64,000 nucleotides of DNA from Glandiceps talaboti (Eukaryota; Hemichordata; Enteropneusta; Spengelidae). The notes under the pieces are model-generated. The model worked only from the letters and a program-made list of their open reading frames with translations, did not search any database and was not told the DNA's origin. Made by a program: the position numbers and the translations under genes. Positions 24,760 through 35,900 of this stretch are shown here, piece after piece. Every line of letters starts with the position of its first letter. Position 1 is the stretch's first letter. The stretch is from contig NC_135564.1 of NCBI RefSeq assembly GCF_964340395.1, forward strand, positions 1,712,501 to 1,776,500, written 5' to 3'.

Positions 24760-25160
24760 ATGTATAAATATATTTTGTTTGAATGCTTCCTTTATAATGA
24801 TTTGAGATTGAAATTTATTCCAGAGAATTTCATACTGTTTCCTAACCTATGTAAATTTAACCGTCTGATGGCCTCAAAAGATGATGCTGTCCTTAGGAAA
24901 CTATCAAGTTATATCTATAAGGCTTTTCAGAGACGTAAAGAAATTTTGTCTTCAAGTTAAGTGTTGATTCTGATTTTTTATAACTTTATCGTACCTCTGT
25001 ATGTTTGTATGTATGTAACTGTGCTTTGATTTCACTGTAATGTAGATCCCTTGATTTCACGCACTCTGTAACTGAAAGTCATGATCTGACTTTGAATTTT
25101 TTGTAACCTCCTTGCAAATGGGCCGGAGGCCTGGAAATGCAATAAAACTATGATGTACAC
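24760..25160 (+). mobile_element. 5'-truncated non-LTR retrotransposon 3' end (LINE remnant)
   Basis: A short open frame (24760-24957) begins MYKYILFECFLYNDLR and continues to RKLSSYIYKAFQRR. This resembles the post-reverse-transcriptase tail, with an 'ECPLYNDLR...F' signature, of CR1/L2-like invertebrate elements. A 3' UTR-like segment follows, with GGGCCGGAGGCCTGG and then AATAAAAC near 25140. The family is inferred from pattern memory. No reverse transcriptase core is present, so it is dead. Confidence 0.55.
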
Positions 25161-25358
25161 ATGTAAATATATAACTAATATGTCTGCACATATTGCACAA
25201 GAGGAAAAGGTACTGTGTGTGGTGAATGTTGACTGTATGTTTTAAAATTCCACCTGTTGATTATGGAGAGCGTGGCCGGCCAAACTCTAAGGTAAGAGAG
25301 GTGAACACTGGTTTGAGTATCAGAACTCAGACTACTATAGAAAAGTCTGAGGTCACAA

Positions 25359-25439
25359 TGACGTCATCATCATTTGATCTATATGACGTCATTTCTCCAT
25401 TGTTTCCAGTGATAAAATTGTCAGAAAGATGTGACGTCA
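25359..25439. promoter_or_regulatory. Cluster of three perfect CRE palindromes
   Basis: TGACGTCA occurs at 25359-25366, 25384-25391 and 25432-25439, about 630-710 bp upstream of the GATAD1 start codon. The last is the extended GTGACGTCAC. These are canonical CREB/ATF full sites. Function is inferred from sequence and spacing only. Confidence 0.6.
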
Positions 25440-26068
25440 CAATGGACTGTCAAAGACAGGGACTATGGTACAAAGTATAATTTTTTTATGGTTTTCAGGG
25501 CTTTTGTATTAAATGTGTCACAAAGCACACAAGGCAGTAATCTGATTAAAATCCGATGTAGTGGACAGCTATTTATTCACTACTTGCATTTACCTTCGTT
25601 TATTCACTGGGGGCTCAGGCTCATCAGTTAGTTTTGTTTATGAAAACAAACAAGCAATCTAACTAACTAACTAACTAACTAATGACAAATAAGTAAACAA
25701 ACAACTGAGTAACCAGAAATCACTATCAACAATAATATTTCTCTGCAATAAGAATTAGTATATGTTTTCCTATATGCGAAATGGTCACAGTCTTACATAC
25801 CCCACATGCAATTTGTGACCTTTTCACATATAGGAAAACATAATAATTATTACTATAAATAGTAATATTGGGGTACAGTGAAGAGACTATGATATTTCCA
25901 ATACTGTTGACATGCGCCCTCACAGCTTATTACAGGAGAGAAACTCCAAACAAATGAATGGGTCATTGAGGTCACTGATATTGTACCGCGAAATGTCATT
26001 GTACTTCAGGAAAATCAAGACGAATATTAGCTAGATTTTGACTGTAAAGAACTTTCTTTGTAGTTAAA

Positions 26069-28400
26069 ATGCCTCTCGGGGTAAAGCCATGTTGTGTAAC
26101 ATGCAAAACAACGAACTCTCAGATGTGGAGACGGAACGATACGGGAGAAATTCAGTGCAATTCATGCTCTCTGAAACAACATCCTCCAGCTCCACCGTCA
26201 AACGAAAACGGAAAGCAAACATCGAAGTCGATCAGCAGTATTAACGAAACACAGAATGGAAGTCGGTTTAGGGAAGGCACGAGAAAGTCGTCAAGGTCTT
26301 CACGAAGTATGAGGTATAAACAGATGTTAAATACGGGCAAAAGCCATGCAGCAACGAAAGGAAAAAGCCGAAGAATAGTTTTCAAACGAAACGTAAGTAC
26401 AGCAATGCCATGGGTAGAAATACTAGAACGTCTAGAGAACTTGACCAGTGTAATGAAACGTAATTCTAATACATGATATAAGTTCGATATAAATGTGTAA
26501 ATTGATGGTATCAGAATTGTATGTACACTCAGAAGTTTAGAAGTTGAACACATCAAAACAGCAATATGCTGGCAGAGACAAAACAGGCCAAGACAGTTTC
26601 CCAAGACAAAAGTGACAAAAATAATCATTAGATGTACACTTGATATGTATAGGTAATTAGATAGCTTCTACTGTTACAATTGATGGAGTTCATAACTGGC
26701 CAAGTTTGCAGCTGGCAAGTTCTATTGTATTTGTCTTCGTACATCCATTTTACCACAGTCAGCATCTACAGTGCACTTGTAGTCGTACCCCAGTAAAACA
26801 TACTTACACACTGTAAAACACTTTGCATTCACCTTTTCAAAAAGTATCTCTATAGAACATTATGATACTGGTTTAAAAATTGACTTTGAGATGACCAAAC
26901 AAATCATATATTTTTCAAGAATTATACTAACTGGTAGTAAAATTGTTACACTTACAGAGTTTTGCTGTAAATATCCATTTAAGTGCCAAAGGAAACTATA
27001 GCCTTCAGATTTACAAAACTCGCACAAAGAACAAACTTTGGTATCGCTCATGTGAGGAATTTGACTGGATCACCAATATCAAATACAAATTGTAAATAGC
27101 ATACAAATCTACCCATTGGCTTTATTAACAAAAAAGACTGTTGAATTATGAATATTTCTATGCATTCAAACACACTGACATGTCATAATATTTCTCTGTT
27201 CTCTTTCTTATGAGTTTTTTATGTAACATGTATAGGAGTGAACGTGTCTTTTATTATGTGAACAGTTTATGAATTACAAATGATAACATATTTAGTATTT
27301 TGTTTTGTAGCCAATAAAAAGTCCAGATTCAGTATCTACTGTGGTTACAAGTAGTAGTATATTTTACAAGGTAAGAAATGTTTATCATAAATTTAGGTGA
27401 TTGGTCATTCCTTTGTTTAATACATCAGTCTTATAGGTAGATTATCTAGTTTGTAACATTACATATAGAGAACTGAGATTGTATTGTAACCATGTTATAA
27501 CTTGCATGTAGCTGGGATACAATTCTTTCTACGGTGACTGAAGAATTAATATTCTGTAGAGTACATCATTACAGGGTACCCTCAGACATCGACCAAACCT
27601 TTTGCCAATGAGGGGTCAGCAACACAACATATAACAGTCTTGGGAATTGAGTGTTTCCCTCAGACTAAAATACTAAAAGAAAAGCTCTTTTACACCTTAT
27701 ACCACTATGTCCATGTACCTATGAATAGCATCTATTGGAGTGTCTGTAGTTCTGCAGTCATTGCTTTCCTTAACTATTACTTCGAGAGGTCTAAAAGACT
27801 GATAACAAAGTGTGCAGAATCTCATTTAACTTGGTTTTGGATTTTGTAAAAAAAAATGGTAAATTTGAGAGAGAACCATTATTTTTAGAGTATATACAAT
27901 TCTTTGTTCTTTGTCTTGACAGGGTATGTATTACCAAGTAGGAGACATAGTTTCATTAATGGACGATGAGGGCGGTATATATTATGCTCAAATCAGAGGC
28001 TTCATGCAAGATCAGTATTGTGAAAAGAGTGCTGTAATTACCTGGTTATTGCCTACACAGGCCACATCAAAAGATCATTTTGATCCTGCCACTTATATTC
28101 TAGGTAAGTTCTCAAAGTTTATACTTTATCCTAGCTTTATTTTGTAATTGACATATTTAACTTAACAACAATATATATCCAAATTAACTTCAGCAATTCA
28201 AATATAACCATCAAATGTGCGTCAATTGTAATATTGGCAGGAATATAATTTTGTAAATTATTACTTTGTAAGGTCATACCAGATTTTTGACATTTCAATT
28301 CTTTCTCTGTAAATAAGTATGTATGTATGGATGTATGTAAGTATGTACGTACATACATATGTAGTAACACAGTGTCACTGATTGTGTGTGTGTGTGTGTG

Positions 28401-28431
<31 letters not shown>

Positions 28432-28668
28432 AAAATCATCAGTAATTTTTTTTAAAAATGTTCTTGTCATATTTCAGGACCAGAGGAGGATTTACCTCGT
28501 AAAATGGAATACATGGAATTTATATGTCATGCTCCGTCAGAATATTACAAAGCTAAAAATGCCCCATATGATGTTGTACCTGTCAGCCATGATACTGGCT
28601 ATATCTGGACTAGTATAGCACCATCTAAACCGCCCTCAACGGCTGAAATCTTTAGTGGTAGTTTGTGA
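26069..28668 (+). CDS. GATAD1: GATA zinc finger domain-containing protein 1
   Basis: Coding exons are 26069-26392, 27311-27370, 27923-28103 and 28478-28668, with introns in phases 0, 0 and 1, giving 251 residues (human about 269). Start MPLGVKPCCVTCKTT is typical for the family. The single GATA-type zinc finger is C9-x2-C12-x17-C30-x2-C33. A basic, serine-rich linker follows, ending KGKSRRIVFKRN. The conserved C-terminal half includes YYQVGDIVSL, YYAQIRGFMQDQYCEKSA, PEEDLPRKMEY and CHAPSEYY. GATAD1 is a nuclear protein reported in histone H3K4me3-associated complexes with EMSY, KDM5A and SIN3. The human glycine-rich linker is replaced here by a polar one. The gene is head-to-head with the tetraspanin (2 kb gap) and convergent with SLC25A40. 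Confidence 0.96.
28316..28432. repeat. Compound (GTAT)n-(GT)n-(CTGT)n microsatellite
   Basis: It lies in GATAD1 intron 3, ending about 45 bp before the acceptor of the last exon. Length polymorphism here could affect the pyrimidine-tract environment, but this is speculative. Confidence 0.9.
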
Positions 28669-28805
28669 TGATGCATAGTGGCCACTGTTTTAGTAGCCTG
28701 GGGCTATATCTATTTAAAGACACAACCATTCTACATGTCTTAACTTCCGTTTTGCTTCAATCTGGACCCAGTGAAGCAGGAGTAGGCATTTCAAATATTC
28801 CTTGA

Positions 28806-28821
28806 CAGCGCCCTCTGGTGG
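28806..28821 (-). promoter_or_regulatory. Strong CTCF-like motif
   Basis: The minus strand reads CCACCAGAGGGCGCTG, which fits the CTCF core consensus at every position, 138 bp after the GATAD1 stop codon. Occupancy is inferred. Confidence 0.55.
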
Positions 28822-30750
28822 TCACAAGAGGTGACTAATCTGTGTATGGGAACACAAGGTCTGATCATAGACCCTCCACCCACTGGGTCTGTGGTCTGAT
28901 GTATAAATACATTGTATTACACTAAGCTTGTGTGTGCCAAGTTTGATCAACTGGATTTAACATTAAAACTTTCTTTACCCAATTTTTTGGGTAGCATAGA
29001 TTTAGTCTCCTGTTGGCACCATCAACGAATATTTCAAAGGCCTGCTACTGGTAATTTGTCCAGAAAGAAGTACATGGGGAATTCTTGGCTTGGTGTTAGA
29101 CCATCACAAAATGTCAAATGTTATTTATCAAACAAAGTATATTTGATGTATCTGAAGCCATCATTTCACTTTTATCATTGTTATTTATGTACACCAATAT
29201 GAAGCATATTGCTAGATGTTTAAAAGTGCCATGATTGTTGGAAAAGTAGTTACAGAACTCTATATGCACAACTAGTGATTTTAGACACAAGAAGCTGTTA
29301 TTCCCTTTGTCAGGATCATGTAGGTACCCTTTGAATTTGGATGGAAAATGATAATGATGAAACTAGCTAATGCAATGAATGGAAGGCATCATACATCAAT
29401 ATTGTGAAGAAATACCATAGCTGAATGCCATGTAAACATGTGATAACTTATACACTGGTACATTCTATGCCTTCAATACTGTCACCATTCCCACTTTAAC
29501 TCAAGAGCCATTCTGTTATCACCTGTTTTATGTATGCAAGTTGTACTAGTCTCATTTGCATAAGTTTAGCTACTAGTATTTGCAGGGGCTAATATTTCAA
29601 CAACATGCATGTACTGGTATATGGAGATGCAGGCCAGATGAAGAAATGTGTTTGCTATGTGTATTCAGTTCTTTCATATTGACTATGGAGCTTAATTAAA
29701 AGTCTATTTTTCATTGTAAATGTGATCTGCTTTTCTTGTTTGTGAGTAAATAGTCATGAACTGAATTTAGCCAAGCTGAAAATGGAATAGATGAGGTTAT
29801 GTTTGGATGCTAGATGTCATTATGTATACATGGTACCCTTAGATCTAATAAAAAAAATTGTTCTGGGTACATTCAATTTTAGAATAGGTGGGGTAGGTAG
29901 ACTTTTTATAAAAAAAATTTCATGTGTCTGTGTGTCTAGCTCAGGTTTTCCATTGTTTTCCATATGGTCTCTGTGTTATTTATTTCTTCCTTTCAGATGT
30001 ATAGCCATTACAGATTGGAAGAAGTTATATATTGTCTTTTTTAGTTGATGTCAGTTTCCACATCCACTATTTTTGGCGACATTTCACAATTTTCGAGATT
30101 TTTTTTTTCTTGAATACATAAAAAAAAAGTTTAGGGTTGGCTGTGAAAATCTAGGTGGGGTCAGGTAACCGAAACCAAACAATTTTTTTCTAGGCCTTAT
30201 AAGTGACAAGTTCACAAGGTGGTAGAAAACGTGGATAACCATTTCATCAAGATCACCTAATTTGAATAAAGACAGTCACTCTCAGGATATTCACAACTAT
30301 TATTGTTACACCAACTGATACTTTACATGGCTGTCTGGGAAAGTCAGGGGGATTGTGAATGTACAGGAACAAGACATTGACAGCCAAGAAACAAGACACA
30401 TAGAATAAAGAATTTTTAAATCATAAATCTTTATTGCCTCCTGTTTTTCAACAAGAGGTTTTAATTCATCCCTTGCTTAATTATAAAGTCATATATCAAA
30501 CAATAGCATTATATGCTTTCTTGGTGATATCTCACAATTTTGCTATGTACAAACTATTTACAGAGTTAGTCGCACTGGACTACACCCAGCAAAGATGCAC
30601 TATCTTCTTCACAGGTTTAAAAAACTTTTTCAGAAATAAAAATAAAATTGTTTATTTAGAAACTTCAGTTGATTTATCATTTGTATTTACTCCCACAACT
30701 TTTCTCGCAGGTGAACACTGCTCCCCCCCCCCCCCATTCTATTTATGAAA

Positions 30751-30811
30751 CAGCGCCCTCTGGTGTCACTTTTTAAATATGCCTACCATGTCAAACCAAA
30801 AGAGGGCGCTG
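30751..30811. promoter_or_regulatory. Divergent pair of CTCF-like motifs
   Basis: ACACCAGAGGGCGCTG on the minus strand (30751-30766) and CCAAAAGAGGGCGCTG on the plus strand (30796-30811) form an imperfect inverted repeat. The pair could be CTCF sites or the ends of a tiny inverted-repeat element. Confidence 0.45.
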
Positions 30812-31469
30812 TTCATCACGTAGGGCTACAAGTCTCTGTTGGCTGTTCAAGCTCTAAACTGTGGTCACAACTTCTGTTACAGACATCACAAAAAAAATTA
30901 AAACACTTTACTTCATTGATTTGTAATAGGCAGTTTTGATTCATTATAACATGTATAGTTTCACCCTGATGACATTCCTGGTACGAAATAAAAAATTCAT
31001 AAAGAAATAGTTCTAAAATTTGGTTACTAATCATGATGTATCTACAAATGCCGGCTGAAATCTGCCTCCCAACAACACTGATACAAACCACTATACCAAT
31101 CACATCACTTTATTGTAGAGTATAGTAGAGTATATACCAGTGCATAGAGAATCTACGTTTCAATACATTATAGTAACATGTTCCATTGGTAGATGGGTAG
31201 AAGTATGATTCTTCATCCAGAGACTAAGTCCATATTATAAAGTGTGGTCTCGTAAAACCATCAGATTTTCTTCATTTATTCATAATTATTCGTATCACAA
31301 TATTCATAGATGCAACTTTGCATAAAAAAATCCAGTCCTTTCTGTTATAAGGAGCAAATCAGTTTCTATGAATATTCTTGGTCATCATCAAATGTAACGT
31401 CTCCATCACATCTCTCTTCACATACACCACATTTGGCAAAGTGTCCGTGATGTGTCTGTGTCTTCTATT

Positions 31470-32897
31470 TCAGTGTTCATGCAAGAGTTTTTTACTGTTG
31501 TACTTCCTAAAGAAACTTTTTCCAAACTCATAACTACTGATCATAATTGCACAAGCTGGTGCAACTTTAATAATCCTTGGTGTTATACCTGTCAATAATA
31601 AAATAAATTGTCATATTTCATACATGTATAATTATGTTATGGATCACAGATCTCTGTCAATTTTGAGACATAGAGATAAAACAACATCGTCTTACTGACA
31701 TCATTACTTATATTTTCATGTTACAATCTAGAATTACTATTCTTTTATCAGCTGAGCCATATGGATGAAATAGATTGATTCTTTTTGTCCAGGACCAACT
31801 TTCCAATAGCTTTGCTAGTCTGTAAGATACAGCATGTTGTGCCATGCTAAAGCTAATAACAAACATGATATGACATGCATCTTAAATATTAAAGCTTTAC
31901 CAGATGACTGTTTTTCACAGCCAATCACTTACCTGCAAACAGTCCCCTTATTCCAGAATCTGCATGGATTTTCTTCATTATACCAAAAGTTGAAGAGAGT
32001 TTCTTATTACCTGAAAAGATCAAAGTTCACAAATACAGTCATTACCATATGCAGGCATGGAAACAACACTTTGGGAGTACTTCTTTTCTTATCACGCCTT
32101 TATTAAGTTAATGACATTTTTATCATTGAAAAGTAGAATGACATTGACTCTTGTAAATGTTTACTCTACACTGACGAAAGAACAAAAGTAAGGATAACTG
32201 AAATGTTTATGTTCATATCTTGGATACTATCAGGTGACAACAGGTACTCGCACAAAGACTTCAATTGGTTCCTACTGAATTATGCTAGTATCACAATTTT
32301 TGAACTGTGTACCCGTGTCAGACGTTGCTGTGAAACATTTACATTATGTAAACAATGTAGGTAGTCTGAAGTAAGTTAATTTGCCAAAAACACAGACCTA
32401 AAGAGCTTACACATCGAACACACAGTTCAGAAAAGATATGAGCTGAAACCATAGACAATATCTATGCTTAAACTTACTAGAAAGTAAAGTAGAGCTACCT
32501 TCTCCCATTTCAATCTGTCTGTGTGTCTTCACCACATCAAATGGTAGTGTTAGTACTGCTGCAATCTGAAAATTAAATATAACCTGTTAGTTGAACTCAT
32601 TCCAAATAAAACTCAAAGTCAAATCAAATCATTTCTATACAGCTCAAGAACTTCAGTAAGTTCAAATCTATAATAATTATGAAATCCTTTTCGTCATTCC
32701 ACCTCAACTGTATATGTAAGTATGTAAGTATGTATGTATGTATGTATGTATGTATGTATGTATGTATGTATGTATGTATGTATGTATGTATGTATGTATG
32801 TATGTATGTATGTATGCATGCATGTATGCATGTATGTATGTATGTATGTATGTATGTATGTATGTATGTATGCATGCATGCATGCATGTAAGTATGT

Positions 32898-32970
<73 letters not shown>

Positions 32971-35900
32971 CATGCATGCATGTATGTATGTATGTATGTA
33001 TGTATGTATGTATGTATGTATGTATGTATGTATGTATGTATGTATGCATGTATATACTGTAAACCTGCATATTTTCACGACTAGAAAATGTTGCGATTTT
33101 ACAGTCTTCATGTAGTTCACAAAGATTAATTTTCACTAATAACCATACTGGTACATTGCATTATGCAGAAATATATATTTTCGCCACTACTTATTTTCGC
33201 GGTTTTGTTTTGTAGCGAAATTAGCGAAAATAAATCTTACGCGAACATTTCCAGGTTTACAGTATGTATACTGGTGTGTAAACATATATAGTGGCACAGT
33301 GGCTTATGGGTAAATAATCCTTAAGTGCTTAGAATTCTTTACTACACTAGTCTACAGTGTGATATATGTTATCTAAAGTTACTTACAGTTCCTGACAATG
33401 CTCCAGAAGTAAAACTAACACCAAAGGTAGGTTCTGTCAAATGTTTTCTAGCACATTGGTAGTTCTTTAAAATTTCATAGTTACACCAATACAAAGCTGT
33501 GGAGGAGAAATTCTAAACTGAGTTACATGGTGACAATCTTATTATCAGTACAGTACCAATACTGAGCAGTTCTCCTCATAAGCCAGTTGCTAGTACATGA
33601 CAACACGACAAAAAGTAAAGAAAGGGTGCCACAGGGTTGTAACTTGGTAACTAATGCTAGTTGTTGTTGTTGTTGTATTTTATTTATTAACGTGTCCTAT
33701 GTGAACTTAAAGTATACATTTGTTCATATGATCTTGTACAATTGTTATTAAAACTTGCCACATCCAGCCCCTTGGGCTTATAATACAAAGTATACAAAGG
33801 CTTCACTAAGTTTCATTAAAATCCCCATCTAGAATCAGATTAAAATGTAACAAGTCTTTCATCGATAACATAGTTACCAATTTTTAAACTCATTCATTCA
33901 TATACAGAATTTTTTTAATTAAATATGGTCACCAATGTATGTATATATGCCCACTATAGTATCTGACATTTGTGAAAGGTTTGGTTTAAATCATTAACTC
34001 ATGCATTTCACAGATACAGGTGGACACATGCACAGATAGATGCATGGACACAGGAGACCCAATATAGTAGTCCCCCTCAGGTTTTGCTCATTGGACACGA
34101 ATCAATTGGTCCATATCTCTCATATCTCAATCTTTCAAAAAAATGACATCTAAATACATTCATGTTTTTTTTAATTCACGCTAACAAACTAACATCTATC
34201 AACTAACAGACTGGCAAACAAACTGTGATGAAAACATGACTTCCATCCAACCTCACTGGTGAAGGTAAGAACACGACTCACCTGAGAATGGGACATCTCT
34301 TAGAACAGTAGGACTCCATCCCCTCCATAGTGATAATATACCATCTTGTACTACAGAGTTCCTTACACAGCTTTTTAACTCAGAATATGATAAAGGTTTG
34401 GACTGCATCTTTGTACGTATAAGTTCCAATGGACTTATCACAGTAACTGCACCAACTGATAACAAAGAACAACAATCAAGATTTTGAGTCATCTGATCAC
34501 AGTTATATTGACAAAGTACACCTCACTCCTAACACTAACATATTCTTTGGATGGTCCTGATCTATTCAACACATACACAGGCAAATAATGTGCAGCATAA
34601 AGTTTTGAACCAAACAAAGGATTACATTTTCTTCTATTTATGGGTTAATGTATCTGGCATAATATAGAAGTCAGATATTAAATATACATTCAAATAACAA
34701 TGGCAATCAAGTACTGGCATAAGGGACATTCTGGAATAACACACTGAATTAGTACGGGGGGGGGGGGGGGGGGGGGCTCACTGGGAGTGGTAAATCATTA
34801 CTAACATAAGGGGTTCAATCTAGTATACTAGTAATAGGAAATAAGTTTCAATGAAAATGGCAATTTATCATCCACATAGGGGTTCAAATTAGTGAAGTGG
34901 GAAAGTGGGACTCACCGAGAATGGTAAATCATCATTTACAGCAGGGTTTTAAACAAGTACAGTGGAAAATGGGTTTTCACTGACAATGACAAATCATCAC
35001 TAACATAAGGGGTTCACACAAACTGATAACATTTGAGGGTTAAAGGTATACATTGAGATTAAATTAGTTCCTACCTCTTGCAATAGTTCCTGCAGCAATA
35101 GGTATATACCATACTTTAGATGGACTGGATTCATTCAATAGACGACCAAAGTAAAATTTAAGTTGGTCATACATAGTGAAATATATCATAGTAGCTGGCA
35201 CTGCCATTATTCTGGTGATCAAAAATATAACATATTAAAATCTTCATCAGTAAAAACTAGAGTATCTAATTAAATAAAAAATTCTACTCAAGAGTCAAAA
35301 AATTTCTTGAAAGCAAATCCCCAACTTTTTGCTGATGTCTCATCAGCATTGCCAGGGGTGTACTACTCTGTGGGTAGAAATTTTCATTTGAATATTATGA
35401 ACCCAGAGTCCATGCATGAACATTAATTCGAATAAGAATTGCCAACTTTTAGAATATGAATCACAATGCTAACTTTGAACTCCTAAATTTTCAGACCACT
35501 CATGGAAATTATTTGCAGGTTATTAACTTTCACCGAGATCACAATATCATAAAATAAACTTTATTTTTCATATCACAAAATATCAAATCTACCATAATCA
35601 TATTCAATGGATATAAAGACTTTCTGGGCGTTTTTCTTAATGTGTATTTAAATACTCAAACATAAACTTCAACAGCTCATAAACAAACACAAAAAAGTCA
35701 CATTTCATGGGTTGTGGAAGAATCATTCTATATTGTAACCGATATTATCCTAGACTTACAGTGTTGGAGGTAGTCCACTCCATAGCGCCACCACACCCTC
35801 ATTCCTGGCTATCTTTACAATAGCATCCTGTAATGACAAATTCAACAAAGGTAAATTCTAGATTGTGATGGAAATCATAAGAGAGAACCATTGACGTGGG

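Larger units (their letters stand above)
28669..31469. other. Convergent intergenic gap between GATAD1 and SLC25A40
   Basis: It contains the GATAD1 3' UTR, with several AATAAA words, for example 29847-29852 and 30404-30409. It also contains CTCF-like motifs and, on the minus strand, an AATAAA (TTTATT at 31275-31280) about 190 nt past the SLC25A40 stop, a good candidate polyadenylation signal. No additional exon is seen. Confidence 0.5.

Noticed and set aside
25226-25480. 84-codon frame over the CRE cluster
   Set aside because: No homology or splice signals. A GTAAGAG word after 25290 is not paired with a convincing acceptor.
26152-26628. 158-codon minus-strand frame over GATAD1 exon 1
   Set aside because: Antisense shadow of a clearly coding exon.
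32624-33136. Long poly-HTYI / poly-YVCM open frames on both strands
   Set aside because: They lie wholly on the (ATGT)n/(GT)n tract in an SLC25A40 intron. Period and composition explain them.
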